DNA of 64,000 nt from Lineus longissimus (lineage: Eukaryota > Nemertea > Pilidiophora > Heteronemertea > Lineidae), in contig NC_088309.1 of assembly GCF_910592395.1 (NCBI RefSeq), positions 3,102,501-3,166,500 of the forward strand, read 5' to 3'. The translations under genes were made by a program, and so were the position numbers. This document shows positions 37,506 to 52,706 of this stretch, piece by piece. Numbering within the stretch: position 1 is the first letter of the stretch; every line of letters begins with the position of its first letter. The notes under the pieces were generated by a model. The model searched no databases, was not told the origin of the DNA, and was given only the letters and a program-made list of their open reading frames with translations.

Positions 37506-40500
37506 TCAAGAGGAGGAATCATCATCTGAGCTGGGACCTGATGGCAGGTAAGACTTATAACGGGATGATGGCAGGAAAGAATTGATACCACTCATCATGC
37601 CATAAAAATCTTCCACTTCATTGCTAGAAAGACCAAGGCCAGTACCCAAGAAAGGATGCTGCAGATGAGATGACAAATGTGACCGAGTGTGTGCTGGCGG
37701 TGGATTGTGGACCGGGATCGAGAGGCCAAGGTGGGCCGAATGCAGCATTGAAGGCGTGGCACTGATTGTCGGTGCAACTGTACTGATTGGCCGGTGAGCG
37801 GCCTGCGGACTTGGGATGAGGGGTGGAGGTGTGGTGTGAAGTGTGGGCGGGGTACGCAAAGTAGATCGCGGTGAGACACTGCTATTTGGCGTGCGTGGAG
37901 AATTCGAGACCCTTGTCCCAGATGAATCCGTTGTGTCATAATCTATCGTTATGCAATTAGACAGGCCGGAATTTTGTGATTGAGGTGATGATGATGATGC
38001 CACGAATATGGGGCTGTCCAGGTGGACAGGATTGCTTGCAGCCGATTCTCCCCGACTCTTGGGACTGTAATGAGGTGGTGTATCCACATCAATCAGTGGT
38101 GGCGCACAACTCATAGGACTCACGCACCGTTGGGGTGACTTCTTTGTCAGCGGCAAGGGATCATCATCATCATCATCATCTTCTGAACTGCTCCATGTCA
38201 AGTCTATGACAGCTGGCTTCGGCTTCTTAGGTGCAGGAGCTGGAAATCAGAATTGAATAAGTTAGCTCGTTCTGACAGTCTGACATGCTCTTATAATTCG
38301 ACAACTTATGGTTGATATATTACCAAGCAACCCCATCTTCTTTTCTTCTCTCAATACAAACATGAGGTACAAGTTAAAAGACAATTCGCTTAGACTAAAG
38401 GTTTCTATCGCCATAACAAATAGAAGTCCTGGTAAGGTGTCCAACAGTCTAGTTGCATTATGCAAGCATTGCAAAACATGGGTTGTTTTTTACTGCGCAA
38501 GTGCTTTATAACGCCAGAAGAACTGAAACGTATTAATTCGCAAGATCTTACCTGACCCTGATGAAGAAGATGAAGAAGCAGTAGAGCTCGTCTTGGTAGC
38601 AGGACTTGAAATGATCACTTCCTTTTTGACCTGCTTGAATGGACTCCATGAACCATCCTCAACAAACTGGATATCATTACAATCCTGACTGCACTCCTGC
38701 ACTATTTTGGAGAAAAGTCTGTAAAGAGATATTGTTTTATTTGCCACAGAACTGCAAAATTCTATTGATTGTAATCTCAATATCTGGTGAGTGCTCTACA
38801 AATCTTGCACTCACTGCTGACACTCCAGCTAGACTGGTTGATCATAAGGATTCGAGGTTCCTGAAGTAGCAGATAGACACGCGATGACCTCATTGAAGAT
38901 TGATTGAAACTACTGTGCCCGAGGTCATTACGTCACCAAATGCTGATAACAGCGTTTCGGCCAATGACGCCCCGATGACGCTCTTTTTGAACTTACCCAT
39001 CAATGATAAGACTATCGTAGGTAGCTGGTTTATCACATACAGGACATTTCCAAGTAGGCTTCTTTTCGTTCATCAACAGGTAGGTCTCAGCATCAAAGCA
39101 CTGGAGATGTGTACACGTATTGCAACGGCTTGGACAACGCATCCTCATCTTTCCGAGCTGAAACAGCAGATGAGAAATTATACTTTTCAGGTTTCACTCA
39201 AACTTATCAATGGGACAAAATTCTAAAATAAATGGGTGATTTGTTTCCAATTGCAAATAGATTTGTCCTCTTGCTCCTTTACTTGGCCTACTTACACAAG
39301 CCAAGTGCATAATCTTGGAAGAAGGGCGTATACTTGGATAAATTGCAAAGGGCGAATAGTTCATGTACTTACAGGACACAAGAGTGACACTCTGAGACTC
39401 GTTGTGGCTATTTCACTGTCAGGATCTTGATGGAGCTTCTCTTTAACTGAAAACAAGAAGAGTTAGATTTAAGTATAATGAGGTTCAGTTCACCCAAACG
39501 GGAAGAATAAGCTTTTTGTTGCAGTACTTACTTGCCAGTGAGGAACTAACAGAACTTGGCTGTACAATGTCCAACACCACATAAATGACAATTCCTGAGT
39601 TACAACAATTAAATGCCTGAAGGTGTTAATGGCACAGAGCTGGGTGATACTTGGGAAATTGCTTGAAGCTGTAAAGTATGTTGAATGCCAGCGCCTCTTA
39701 AGGGGAATCCTCAGAATGCAGACTCCACATTCTATTCAACTAGAGTGTAATGATCATACTCACTTAAAGCCCTCGAGTGATCTGCGTGTTTGATTCCTTT
39801 GGCCTTTAGTCTCTGTAATAAGACATCTGACGACTGCTTTCTGACTAGGTACACACCCACACAATAACCCTGAAGAATATGACAAACAAGTCAAGAAAGG
39901 TGATAGAATTCATAAAGTCAAGATAAATCAGAAAAGAAACTTGCTTTAAAGTTCAGACAGTGTGCTATCCAACAACCCTACTTGGTACCAAGGCTTGACT
40001 TTACACTGTAAGTGCTTATTGATTATTACCGGTTACCAATCATACCACTTCTTAGCATTGACAAACTTCATCTCAAATACATCATCAACAGTTATCATTT
40101 GCACCAAGGCAACTATCATTACTTACCCGAGCGAATTCCGAAGCCCACGAGATATTCACATGATTAGGAATCGTTGGTGAGATGCGACACAATGAGGTAA
40201 TGTTGACAGGTCGTCCCGGCCGCTTTGGCTCAACACCAGGCTTGTTGGTAGGGATGGGATTCTGTAAGCAAGGGAGGTAGTCCATGTTTAAACCAGACAA
40301 TCAGAAAGTGAGGGGTTTAGATAATCTTTCTACAGAAGATTTAACCTGTGGGTGTCTTTCTTCCACTAAAATGGCTACCATCAACTCAGAAGGAAGCTAT
40401 ATTGACATGCAATTGGGATCAGGTTTGGATGACTTTTAGCATGTTAAGTACAAATACAGAAAAGAATGCCATGAACACCCAAACCAACCTGCCAAGTGGT

Positions 40501-43500
40501 TGTGATAACAAGAAGGGCAACAGAAACATATGTTACATATTTCGAAGAGAACATTTAGAACAATGAGTTGGGATAGCTCATTTTGCCCGAAAACACGGAC
40601 CTCCAAAACAAAGGACAACTTTTCGATGGTTTGTCAAGCAATATGATACAGCAAACAGGCATTATTTAACATCAGTCATATTTTCACCCCTGTTTAGGCG
40701 AATAAAGATTTACTTACAGGCAGTGTAGCAACTTTACTATTAACTTTTAAAAGAGCACCAGTTGGAAAGTCATCTGCTTGGGGAGTACCAGTTTCTATCC
40801 GCGTAAATCTAAAAGAAACAACATCTAAATGTCAACTTACAGGCAGTGTGGCAATTTTGCTATTTACTCTCACGCAAATACTTGGTGGGAAATTGTCGCC
40901 TTGCTCACAACTTGTCTCCAACAGGCAAAACCTGTAAAGATACGAATCTTTAGAACCGTGGAAGCAAATACTGTAACCCCAAATATTTTAGTTGGCTGAT
41001 TAAATCAGCTCCAATACTCCCTCTGTGAAGTGAAAAAGGAACATTTCATTGAAAGATTATGATGTGTCTTCATCCTAAACGCTGTCAATCTAATTACAAG
41101 CTTCACACTTACGACAGAGCCAGGTGGCAGCACTTGGTCCATAATATTAAATGCAGGCTATACAAGTCAGTGTTGGCTTTCTGTTGAACAGTATTAAAAA
41201 CAAAGCTCTTACCCTAGTAGTTGACAGCCAGCACCGCCTCCTCGGATGTGGCAAGGGTATTGAGAAAATATGACTTACCATGTGCAATGGCAATTGCCAA
41301 CGAAGAGTTATAACCTACCTTAGTTGGACTTGAACTTGATAATCACATTTTGAACCAGGTCGCATATCTCTGGAAAAGAAGAAAAGCTTGTTTGTTACTC
41401 TAACCAGGAGCCTATGGGCATGAATATTAGCCGAGACTTGCAACTGCTACAGGGCCAAATATTGGCTTCTTTAAATGCAACGAAGCCTGCTCACTGTCAG
41501 AACAACTGCTCAAACCATCCACCAAACACAAAGAGGAAGACCTCTTATAACGCAAAAGCACCGATGAAAAGAGCCACTCCTTGGATATCTAACTTCGTCA
41601 CTGATTACACTTGATACCTACCTGGACATCGCGATATCCTGGGCCTGTTGCGGTGTGAGGTGAAACACAAAAAACGTTTCTTGAAACCGTGAAGTATTTC
41701 TTGGCACTGAAAAAGACCACAGGAAACTGTCATCGCCTGTTAACTGTTAATTTCTGGCCTGAACATCAACTCTCTTACTTTTCATTTAAATTGCACCACC
41801 CTGAACTTGTTTTGCCAAGAGGTATATTTCTACAATCAACAATGTCCATTCAGCATTGGTCTGTTGTACTTGTAGCACAACTAAGGATCATTTTCAAACT
41901 GGAAGCATCACATTGAAATGATCCATCAATATTTTTACCTAATGTTGATGGCTTCAGCAATTCACCGAGAACGTCATAGAAGGGCAGCCGTTGAAACCGA
42001 ACATCTGGATGTACTGGGAAACCACTGGAATGCTGGCTTGACGTGCTTGAATGACTCGAATGTTTAGCATAGTCTGAGTGAAATAAGAAGAAAAACATGA
42101 GTCTTAGAGATGATTTTACCAAAAATAATTGGCCAATTTTCCATGATTGAAAATGAGAATTCACACAGCCACTCGCACAGGATTGACAAAAATTTGAAAA
42201 ATTCTAGTCCTGAGAGTGAGACAACTGGCTGAAACGTACCACCTCTTTCATGAGCTACAGAAATTGGCTGTTTCTTTTTCTTTGTTGACATCTGAAGCAA
42301 TTTTTACCCAAAAATCGTAACACACAGCGATTCGATGTGTTTCTTTTCAATTTTCTGAAAATGCTGATTCAGGTTTATCAAAAAATCCAATTTTCTGAAC
42401 ATGCCAATTCAGGGCCTCCCGCTTGAATATACATATGTCACACCTGAATCAGCAAATAATTCTAAAGGTTCAATAATTGTAGATCAATTCATCACAATCA
42501 ACATGCAAAATCCTTATTTTATTCTAAAAGACATTGTTTTTACTTGACTGTTCATCAATCAATGAAACTGAATTGGAAACGAGATGCAGGTGGAGGAAAA
42601 CGATGAGAAAGACAGAAGTGCTGTAAGATTACAGTGTTTTGAGAGGTGGGGAATACAGACCAAAGACTAGGAAATATAAATGGACAATCCCAAAAACAAT
42701 GTTAAAACTGGCGGGTACAAAAGTGACCAACTCCAAGTTTCATTAATGGTTCAAATCAAACAGCCCAACAGATGTTGTTCAAAACTTAATTGGCATCATG
42801 ACCATAATCTGTTCAGCAGAATTTGTTCTTATGTCTCTTGTTTAGCAAACTCAGCACATTTTCAGAGTGCTGACATGCTGATATCAATCAATACAGTCAA
42901 TCGTGGGAGTTTTTTTGCAAAAACATTTCTAAATTGCCTTAAACTTGACTGAAGTTGGCTTTGGGTATAATTGGAACAATAGTGGATAGTGCAAAAACCA
43001 AATAAATGAATTCAACAAAATACTTGTATGGTTACTAAACAATATGTGTTAAACTGAACTGCAGTGAATATGACGGGCTAAGTTCTGATATACAAGTATA
43101 AATACGATTTTCCGTTTATTTGTTAAAATGGTGTCCATGGCGACATACAACCTTTTTTACCACTTTCTGATTCATTTTTATTATAACTGCTGGTTTCCAT
43201 ATCCTCTTCTGAAACACAGAATGATTTAAATAGAAACTCATCCCAGCAACTAATATTTTTTATAAGCTAACCTGCCAACGAGAATAATGAGACAATAGTA
43301 ACAACCATAGTGCTTTCTTTGGCCCATGTCTATCATCCAACTACTATCCATACAGATAGACTGGTAAACAGTTGTTAGACATTCCATTTGATTCACCAGC
43401 AGCCACCTCACCCAATGAGCTTAGTATTAGATCTTTTTCTTTAGACAAATATTAGACATTTTTAATATTAGATTATTACAATCAAAAATATATAAGGCGA

Positions 43501-46500
43501 GCTCGCAGAATATAGGAAAATTGATGTTTATAGAAAGTAAAGGAAATCTTCAACTGTACATGACTATTGGATGAGTTACAATCCATTAAACTAACTATAC
43601 AATTCATTTATAGACTGAGCTACTTCTAGCACATGCTGACAGGATACTTCATTTATGACAGGAGGGAAAACAACTCATCAGAAGTCACTCAGGTTAACAG
43701 CATTTTCAAACACACAGGGCTCCTGCAAAAGCACAAATTCTCGAAACTTCGATCTGTAGGATCAGACCAAAATGAACAGAAGCCATGAAAATGATGACTT
43801 TAAAAAGCCCTGACCCTTTCATTTTAGCTGAAACACAACTAGTTAGCCGTTGGTATCATATTCACCACCTTTGCTGGGATCTTAGTTTTTTGGTTTACCC
43901 CCCCCCCCCCCCAATCAAACACCAGCTGGGGAAGCTATCTAAACATGTGAATTATAAGATCCACCCCATCCTTCAATATCCATGGAGCTTTTCTCTAGCT
44001 CAAGACTTCAATCAATATTGATTCAGGATAGTTGTGTGCCTTGCAGGAGCCCTTGTCAAGAACAACCAGGTAGAAATGGAAGTCCTCCACAGCTACCCTA
44101 CCTGCTCCAGTCATTAGTTCATTATAAAGCAGGTGACCTGAAACATAAATGGCACCAACCATGTCTCAATTATTCTATAATTACTCTACATCCCACGGTG
44201 TAATCATATATGTTGTGCTGTCGTCACTACCCACCAGATGTTGATTCTGATAGTTACTGATTTAATGATGAATTAACTGGCATTTTTAAGTACAACCTGA
44301 ACCACCCCGACAACCGTTTCAACCTAGCCAGACTAACAGTCCTAATCACATAAATGGTTCAAAGTCTTATTGCAGCACCCAACAGTAGTCTTGGAATAAA
44401 CATGCAATCCAAAACGGGTGATAATACAAAAATTTGAATAAGGCATTCGACTTGAAATATGACAAAAAGTATACATCTTAAAAGTGGTTTTGAAGATATG
44501 TTTCAGCTCATGCTGCTGGCGAAGATTATCGCTAAAAGACTTACCATGTCTTGATGGATCTGAATTACTTGATGATGAAGGCCCTCGCAAACTCGATGAG
44601 CCACTCAGCTTGCCTGGATACCGCAGTCTAAAAAACATCAACAGCAAGTTCATCTATATCAGTCTGAATAACACCATGATTGATAAGGCAATACTACGCT
44701 TTCCCCGATCTTAAGCCTGTCAGGTTACAGTCAATACCTAACATTTACTTGTAATTCGACCAAACCAAAATCGTCAAGTAACTTACTTTATTGATCTCCA
44801 GCGTTTAGATGCTTTTTAACATGAACTACAAATGCCGAAGACAGAAATAAACACACAACTTTGGCCTTTACATGGTTTATCGGCTATAAGATGTACTAAT
44901 CCTTCATCCAGTGGGCAGGGCATGATGAAAGAAGTAACCATGGAAACCAATCATATCACCTCCATCAAACAAGATGGGGTGGTAAAAGACAGAAAGCCAC
45001 CGAAAGTTGCATGGTTTTCTCATGCAACCAATCATTTTGTTTGGTTTTCCTAGTATTTCAATGGTACAGCCTAGCCTCATCAAACAAGGGAAAGCGTGGT
45101 GAAAATGCTAGATATAAATTACTAATTGGTCAAACAAGAATAACATACCTGTCATCTGCATCTGAACTTCTTGTTGATGCTGACGGGTAGGGTTTGGCTC
45201 CCGGCCGACATCGCCTTAAAGATAGGAAAAGTGCAGACAAATGTTACAATTAAAGCAATCTATGAGACTCGGTATATTCAAAGATTCAAGAAATGAAGTA
45301 AGTCACTGCAAGGAAGGTTCACCTGAAATTATAAACAAATTCTTCAGGAATAAAACTTCTGAGCAGGCAAGGGAGGATGGTTATAAATGATACGGGACAG
45401 CGGCTACGTTTATCACAAATTATTCATAACCCTTGATCAAAGAGCAACTGTAAATGCAACAATAAGCATCTTGAAATAAATGTTATTTTTTAAGCATTCA
45501 AACAAAACACAAGGCAAGAAACAAAAAAATCTAATGAACTCACTCGCTTCTTCTGGCATCAGGTTGATCTTGGGGGGCATTGGTCCAAGTTTTTACCATC
45601 AACCTGTAAAATGATCATCTCCACAAATTTACTTCAATTCAATTCAACGTTTTGAACCGTACTATTATCTGAAACGGCTTCATACTGGATTGATTGAACA
45701 AAGGTGGGGCCTAACTCAGAAAACTGAAAATGAAATGTCTAGTGTTGGATTTTATCTCTGAAAATAAATCAAGAAAAGTCAACAGAGAGTGTATAATATT
45801 GGAGTGTTCCAAGGCTTGAAATGACAAACCAACTACATGTACCTCAACTCATAATTCATTTCCATAAACTTGTCTTCTGAAAACAACTAAATTGTCCAAA
45901 ACCAGGAAAACGGAACTAATTTGGTGACAGTCACTGCATACCTTTTGTTCAAAGTGAGAGATGTTTCCAAATATATCAAACCTGAGAAAAAATAACTTTC
46001 GTCAGAATCATTCATTCCAACTCAAACCACTCCGACTCCCATACCACCAGACCACACACAGAATCATTTTCATCACATCTCAGTTGCCAAGGTGATGCCA
46101 GCACATGGGTACAAAAATAAAACTATAAAGGGTTAACACCATAACACATTCTAACTGGATGAAGAATGTTAACCCCTTCAACCTTTTCAAGTAATACCAC
46201 ACTGGATCAATACATTAACCCTTCCTAAGATCCGTGTCAAACATTGTTAACCAGAAAATTGGCAGCCGAGTGCAAACCCATCATTTTCCTTCCCCTGGCT
46301 GGATTCTTCAAGTTAAAATCAACTAAATATTTGTGTGCCTTTTTTTAGGGCCTGACAATGACATGAATTCTTTTTTTGGAATAGGGTACACGCACACCAA
46401 CATTGCACATTAGTGTTTCTTATTCACTCTATCACTATTGATAATAACTAGACAATAAGGGGTTAACCAAGCAGGCTATTTTGAGACTTGAGCAGTCAAT

Positions 46501-48590
46501 GCTCTGTTTGAGTTAACCCCTCCAGCACAACAGCCACTATTTTAACAATAAACAGACAATTCAATGATTTTTTTTCACCAAAAAATTATCAGAAAGAAGT
46601 ACAAAAGGCATAATTTGATTAAGAAAAGCTTATACCAATTTTCTTTTCAAAGAGTTTGAACTTATTTTGATGATTTCAAATTAAAGATATGAAATTTTAG
46701 AACCACTACTAAGTTGGTGTATTCAATAAAACTTGGAAATGGTCCAAATTTGTCCTTCCTTTGCACAGGAGTTTTTATTCAATTCCATGTAGGCCTACAT
46801 CTACATGTAGTATGTACCACTGAAAAAACACTGACAATCTAGTGGTACCAATCTAACACCCTGAAAAATCATCAACACTCAAAATGTTTATTTGATAATT
46901 GGTTGGCTATGGCTTTCTACAGTGTCATTCGTGGCAATAATGAAACATGTCATAGTACACACTCGCGCGTGTCATAACATTATTTTACCAGTACTTTGGT
47001 CTAACGTACATGTCTGGTGTGTGTCATCACATGTTGAACAGAAGAAAATATCAACAGACCAGCCATTGACTGAAATGACTATAATCTGAATAAATTAATT
47101 ACTGCATGATTGGCAAAGAGTCCAAACCTACATTTTGAAAACACTTAAGGCCTTCTGATATCTGCCAAGTACTGCCTTTTGGAATGAAACAACTGTAAAA
47201 CTAATGTATGGTATTGTAATTAACAGAGTTTGTCAGGTACTGCAAAAAAACATGGTCTGATTATGAAAAACCTACTCACCTATATAATTCTCTAATTTTA
47301 ATTTGTACAGGTGTGGAGCATCCCTTAGAGATCAGCTGAAGAGCCCGCATCAGCAAATCCTGCTTTCGACCACTTTTATTCCGGCCAGCGAACCCCAGTA
47401 ATACCTGGAGTTCGGATACCCGGAAGCTCATTACCATGTGCTGAAGAATAAGAAAAATCAAATATATTACGATCAGTATTAAAGTTTAATAACTTGAAAT
47501 CCTAAAGCAATTAGAACGCCTTCAAAATGAAGTAAACTCCAATTTCAAGTTCTTGCCAAAATGGTGGTATGGACGGTCAACCCTTAAAAGATTTTGTGAA
47601 TCACTACCGTATTCTAATCGAAAGGTGCTGCAACAGAGACTAATAGCGCTAACAGAACAAATGCACACTCAGGACCCGTATCCAACATCACATCGTACAG
47701 GCCCTACGTCAGATCAGAAGTCGACTGAGTCTGAGAAGGCGTGTCAGTGTGCGTGCGCACAGCCTCTCATTGATTCATTTAGGCCAAGGCCTTATTAGCC
47801 TAATACTAATAGGCGCTGGGCCTAGGACTAGTAGGAGTACTAGGTAGCTCACAGCCAAGATTGATTTACTTCCAACACTGTGACACTTTGTTCCAGGTGA
47901 AACGCATGCGTAATCAGCGCCCAAGCAAACTTGAAGTCACAAATAATCCGGTCATCCTAAATTGCGTCCAGTGGCGACCAGGGGCGCGTCCAACGCGAAA
48001 TAATGTGTATATGGTTAAAAATGTTTTCAAGCTCCTATAACACTTTCAATAAACAAGATTTAGGCCGAAGTTTAGTGGAGTTTGCAAACCCAGTTTTTGA
48101 ATAATCTGGTGATGATTATTCAAAAACTAGGTTTGGAAACTCCACCAAACTTCCAAATCTTGTTTATTGAAAGTGTTTAGGAGCTTGAAAACATTTTTAA
48201 CCATATACACCCTATTATTTCGCGTTGGACGCCACTGGTCGCCACTGGACGCAAAATAGGATGACCCCAAATAATCGCTCAGTCACTCGGTATGCTCATC
48301 ATCAGTAGGCCTACATGTATTACACAGTATGACTATGTATTGTGCATGCAGTGTACCGTGTATACACAGAATGTACATGACACAGTCGGCCGGAGAACCG
48401 AAAACACCATGAAAGGACCACGTTTTTAAGTACGACAGGGTAGTTTTTCTAACAAAATTTTTAAGAAGATAAGGCTGCCGCACTTAGATAGCAATTTAAA
48501 TGTAATCAGAGGTAAATTCAGAAGCGTGAACAGTACAAAACAACACGGTTTTACTTCGAATCGAACCTTCAATTCCGCGGTATCGGCCAT
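37506..48590 (-). CDS. PIAS: PIAS-family E3 SUMO-protein ligase
   Basis: Sixteen exons per transcript: 48590-48567, 47440-47280, 45603-45544, 45214-45149, 44627-44545, 43208-43152, 42073-41939, 41706-41622, 41369-41319, one of 40931-40841 or 40808-40718, 40261-40127, 39869-39764, 39446-39373, 39157-38997, 38718-38552 and 38239-37506, giving 729 residues. The N-terminus MADTAELK and [19 protein letters not shown] form the SAP DNA-binding domain. The PINIT domain contains [16 protein letters not shown] and GRPVNITSL. The SP-RING has [20 protein letters not shown] and [27 protein letters not shown] is the SUMO-interacting motif with its acidic patch. The family attaches SUMO via UBC9 and regulates transcription factors in the nucleus. 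The linker between SAP and PINIT is spread over four small, poorly conserved exons. The stop codon TGA is at 37508-37506. See the separate C-terminal exons. Confidence 0.95.
40718..40808 (-). CDS. PIAS: PIAS alternative PINIT exon 10b (91 nt)
   Basis: Encodes [20 protein letters not shown] then [10 protein letters not shown]. It starts in the same phase and has the same length as exon 10a. The acceptor is TTTTAG and the donor CCT|GTAAGT. It has 15 of 30 residues in common with 10a. The Cys-rich [10 protein letters not shown] segment conserved in vertebrate PIAS is replaced. Confidence 0.85.
40841..40931 (-). CDS. PIAS: PIAS alternative PINIT exon 10a (91 nt, canonical)
   Basis: Encodes [20 protein letters not shown] then [10 protein letters not shown], close to vertebrate PIAS1 (FCLSETSCPQEDHFPPNLCV). 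The acceptor is TTACAG and the donor CCT|GTAAGT. Only 32 nt separate its donor from the acceptor of exon 10b. Confidence 0.92.
45942..45981 (-). other. PIAS: Candidate 40-nt poison exon in PIAS intron 2
   Basis: Good splice signals (TTTTTTCTCAG|GTTTG and CAAAAG|GTATGC) bound 40 nt that read [14 protein letters not shown] after exon 2. Inclusion leaves phase 0. Exon 3 (45603) needs two carried bases, so it would hit TGA after 14 codons. The exon is therefore either unused or frame-breaking. Confidence 0.35.
47942..48276. mobile_element. ~335-bp foldback element in PIAS intron 1
   Basis: Two arms of about 160 bp are reverse complements around a centre at about 48110 (attattcaaaaac mirrored). 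Paired landmarks include ggtcatcct/aggatgacc, ttgcgtccagtggcgacc/ggtcgccactggacgcaa, atatggttaaaaatgttttc, and aataaacaagattt/aaatcttgtttatt. There is no coding capacity, so it is a non-autonomous foldback/MITE-like element. Confidence 0.85.
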
Positions 48591-48830
48591 GTTCCGTTTT
48601 TTTTTCTGCGACATTGAGAAATGGTAGAGGTGATCTAAGTTATTATAATAAGTATAGAGGCGACATATTCCCATCAGAAAATGTCAGCGTTATATCAAAA
48701 TCATTGAATGATGATTTCTATTCAAAATAATTTTTTTGAGCACACCATTTTTATTATTTTTAGAAATTCATATTTAATTACCAAACAATATTCGTTAGTT
48801 TCTCGCGAGCAGTGCATTCGGAGTGCGAAA
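48591..48830. promoter_or_regulatory. 240-bp bidirectional promoter, PIAS / NDUFS7
   Basis: It separates the divergent ATG codons of PIAS (48590) and NDUFS7 (48831). TCTCGCGAGC at 48801-48810 matches 9 of 10 positions of the TCTCGCGAGA element described in housekeeping, often bidirectional, promoters. The rest is AT-rich. Both 5' UTRs must be very short or overlap this region. Confidence 0.7.
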
Positions 48831-51398
<2,568 letters not shown>

Positions 51399-52706
51399 AC
51401 TTTGATGTGATCTTTAATGCACTTTCATTGTAAATAGCTGTACATGGGACTATCATGTATAAGAAATTGTCTTGCAAACAGTCTCCTTCAAATTGATCAG
51501 ATTGAACCTATTTTTCATAACAGTTTAACATGCCACTTCAAAATGGACATTCTAGTGGAAAGATTATTGTGGCTTAGTTCTTAAACCAGAAGGCTGTAGC
51601 AATACAGTTCTTGAGTATGAAAATTTCAACTGTGATCCATTCATCAGCATATCTGATATCTAGATTAAAATTTTGTCAACTTTCAAATATTTCACAGTTT
51701 TTTAGGTTTAAAGTCGTCAATATATTGGAGATAGGAAGTTTTGTTGCAGTTTCTGATATGTACATTTATAGTTAGTTGTTTGTGAGTTTGTCATACTAGT
51801 ATAAGCTTGAATAAATGATATTGTCTGAAACAAGTCTTTTTCACTCTTGTCTGCAAGATCTCGTACCGTACCAGTACTATCTTTTTGATTTGATCCGAGA
51901 AAAACTTCCATTAGGATTGCCATCTCTGCTCCCTTGTATATTTTGGGATATAAGCCAAGAAACGGGCTTAGAACTACATGTACTAAGAATGGATATAGCC
52001 CTGGGCAGAATTATTGTGTTGATCATTCGGGTGTGACATAGAGGCTTTCTCCCATACTGTGCTGACCCTACTTAGCCAGTTAAGATGAGTTGCCACAACT
52101 TGAACCAGGCAGTCATTCAAAACGGGTGAAGATACTGTGCCAGTTGACAGATTTGTACCTGTGTCCTATGTAAACATCACGGATGGTCTCAAGTTTCATC
52201 TGAATACTGATAAGATTTGAAGCTTTTTTTTATTGCAACTAGGAAATAGTGAGTCGGTGTTGAATAACGTCCTGCTTAAATCCTTCCTTTTTCTGGATCT
52301 GCCCCCACTTCGTTCAGTGTTAGTTTCAAAATAAGGTTTGCAGTCCGCCGCAGATGAGGTTAGTTAGTCTACAAGTCTAATGCAATGAAGGTGGGTGGAA
52401 TCATGGGATTTTCCCCTCTCCAATGTCATTAACATACTAAGTAGTGCTGCAGACCAGTTTTGATATGCTCCCTAAACATGACTTTGATAGTTACTGTCCA
52501 TCACTTATAGATGTCATGCAGGTAGTAGATTCAAGGAACATGTGCTGGGAAAAGATTTATTCATTCTGGCAGACTTCATTGGGGGTTTCCACTTTGTACA
52601 TTCCCATTTGCCAATATTGGCAATAAGGAAGTGGGTTTTTAGTTGACTGGATTTGGTGACATTTTTAGTGAGCTTCTGAAAAGACCACAGACACATTTCA
52701 GCAAAG
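51399..52706. other. NDUFS7 3' UTR and intergenic spacer
   Basis: AT-rich sequence with AATAAA at 51810-51815, then about 890 bp without recognised features before the start codon at 52707. Confidence 0.5.

Noticed and set aside
41414-41614. Plus-strand frame between PIAS exons 8 and 9
   Set aside because: Antisense to an intron of a well-supported gene, with no domain signal.
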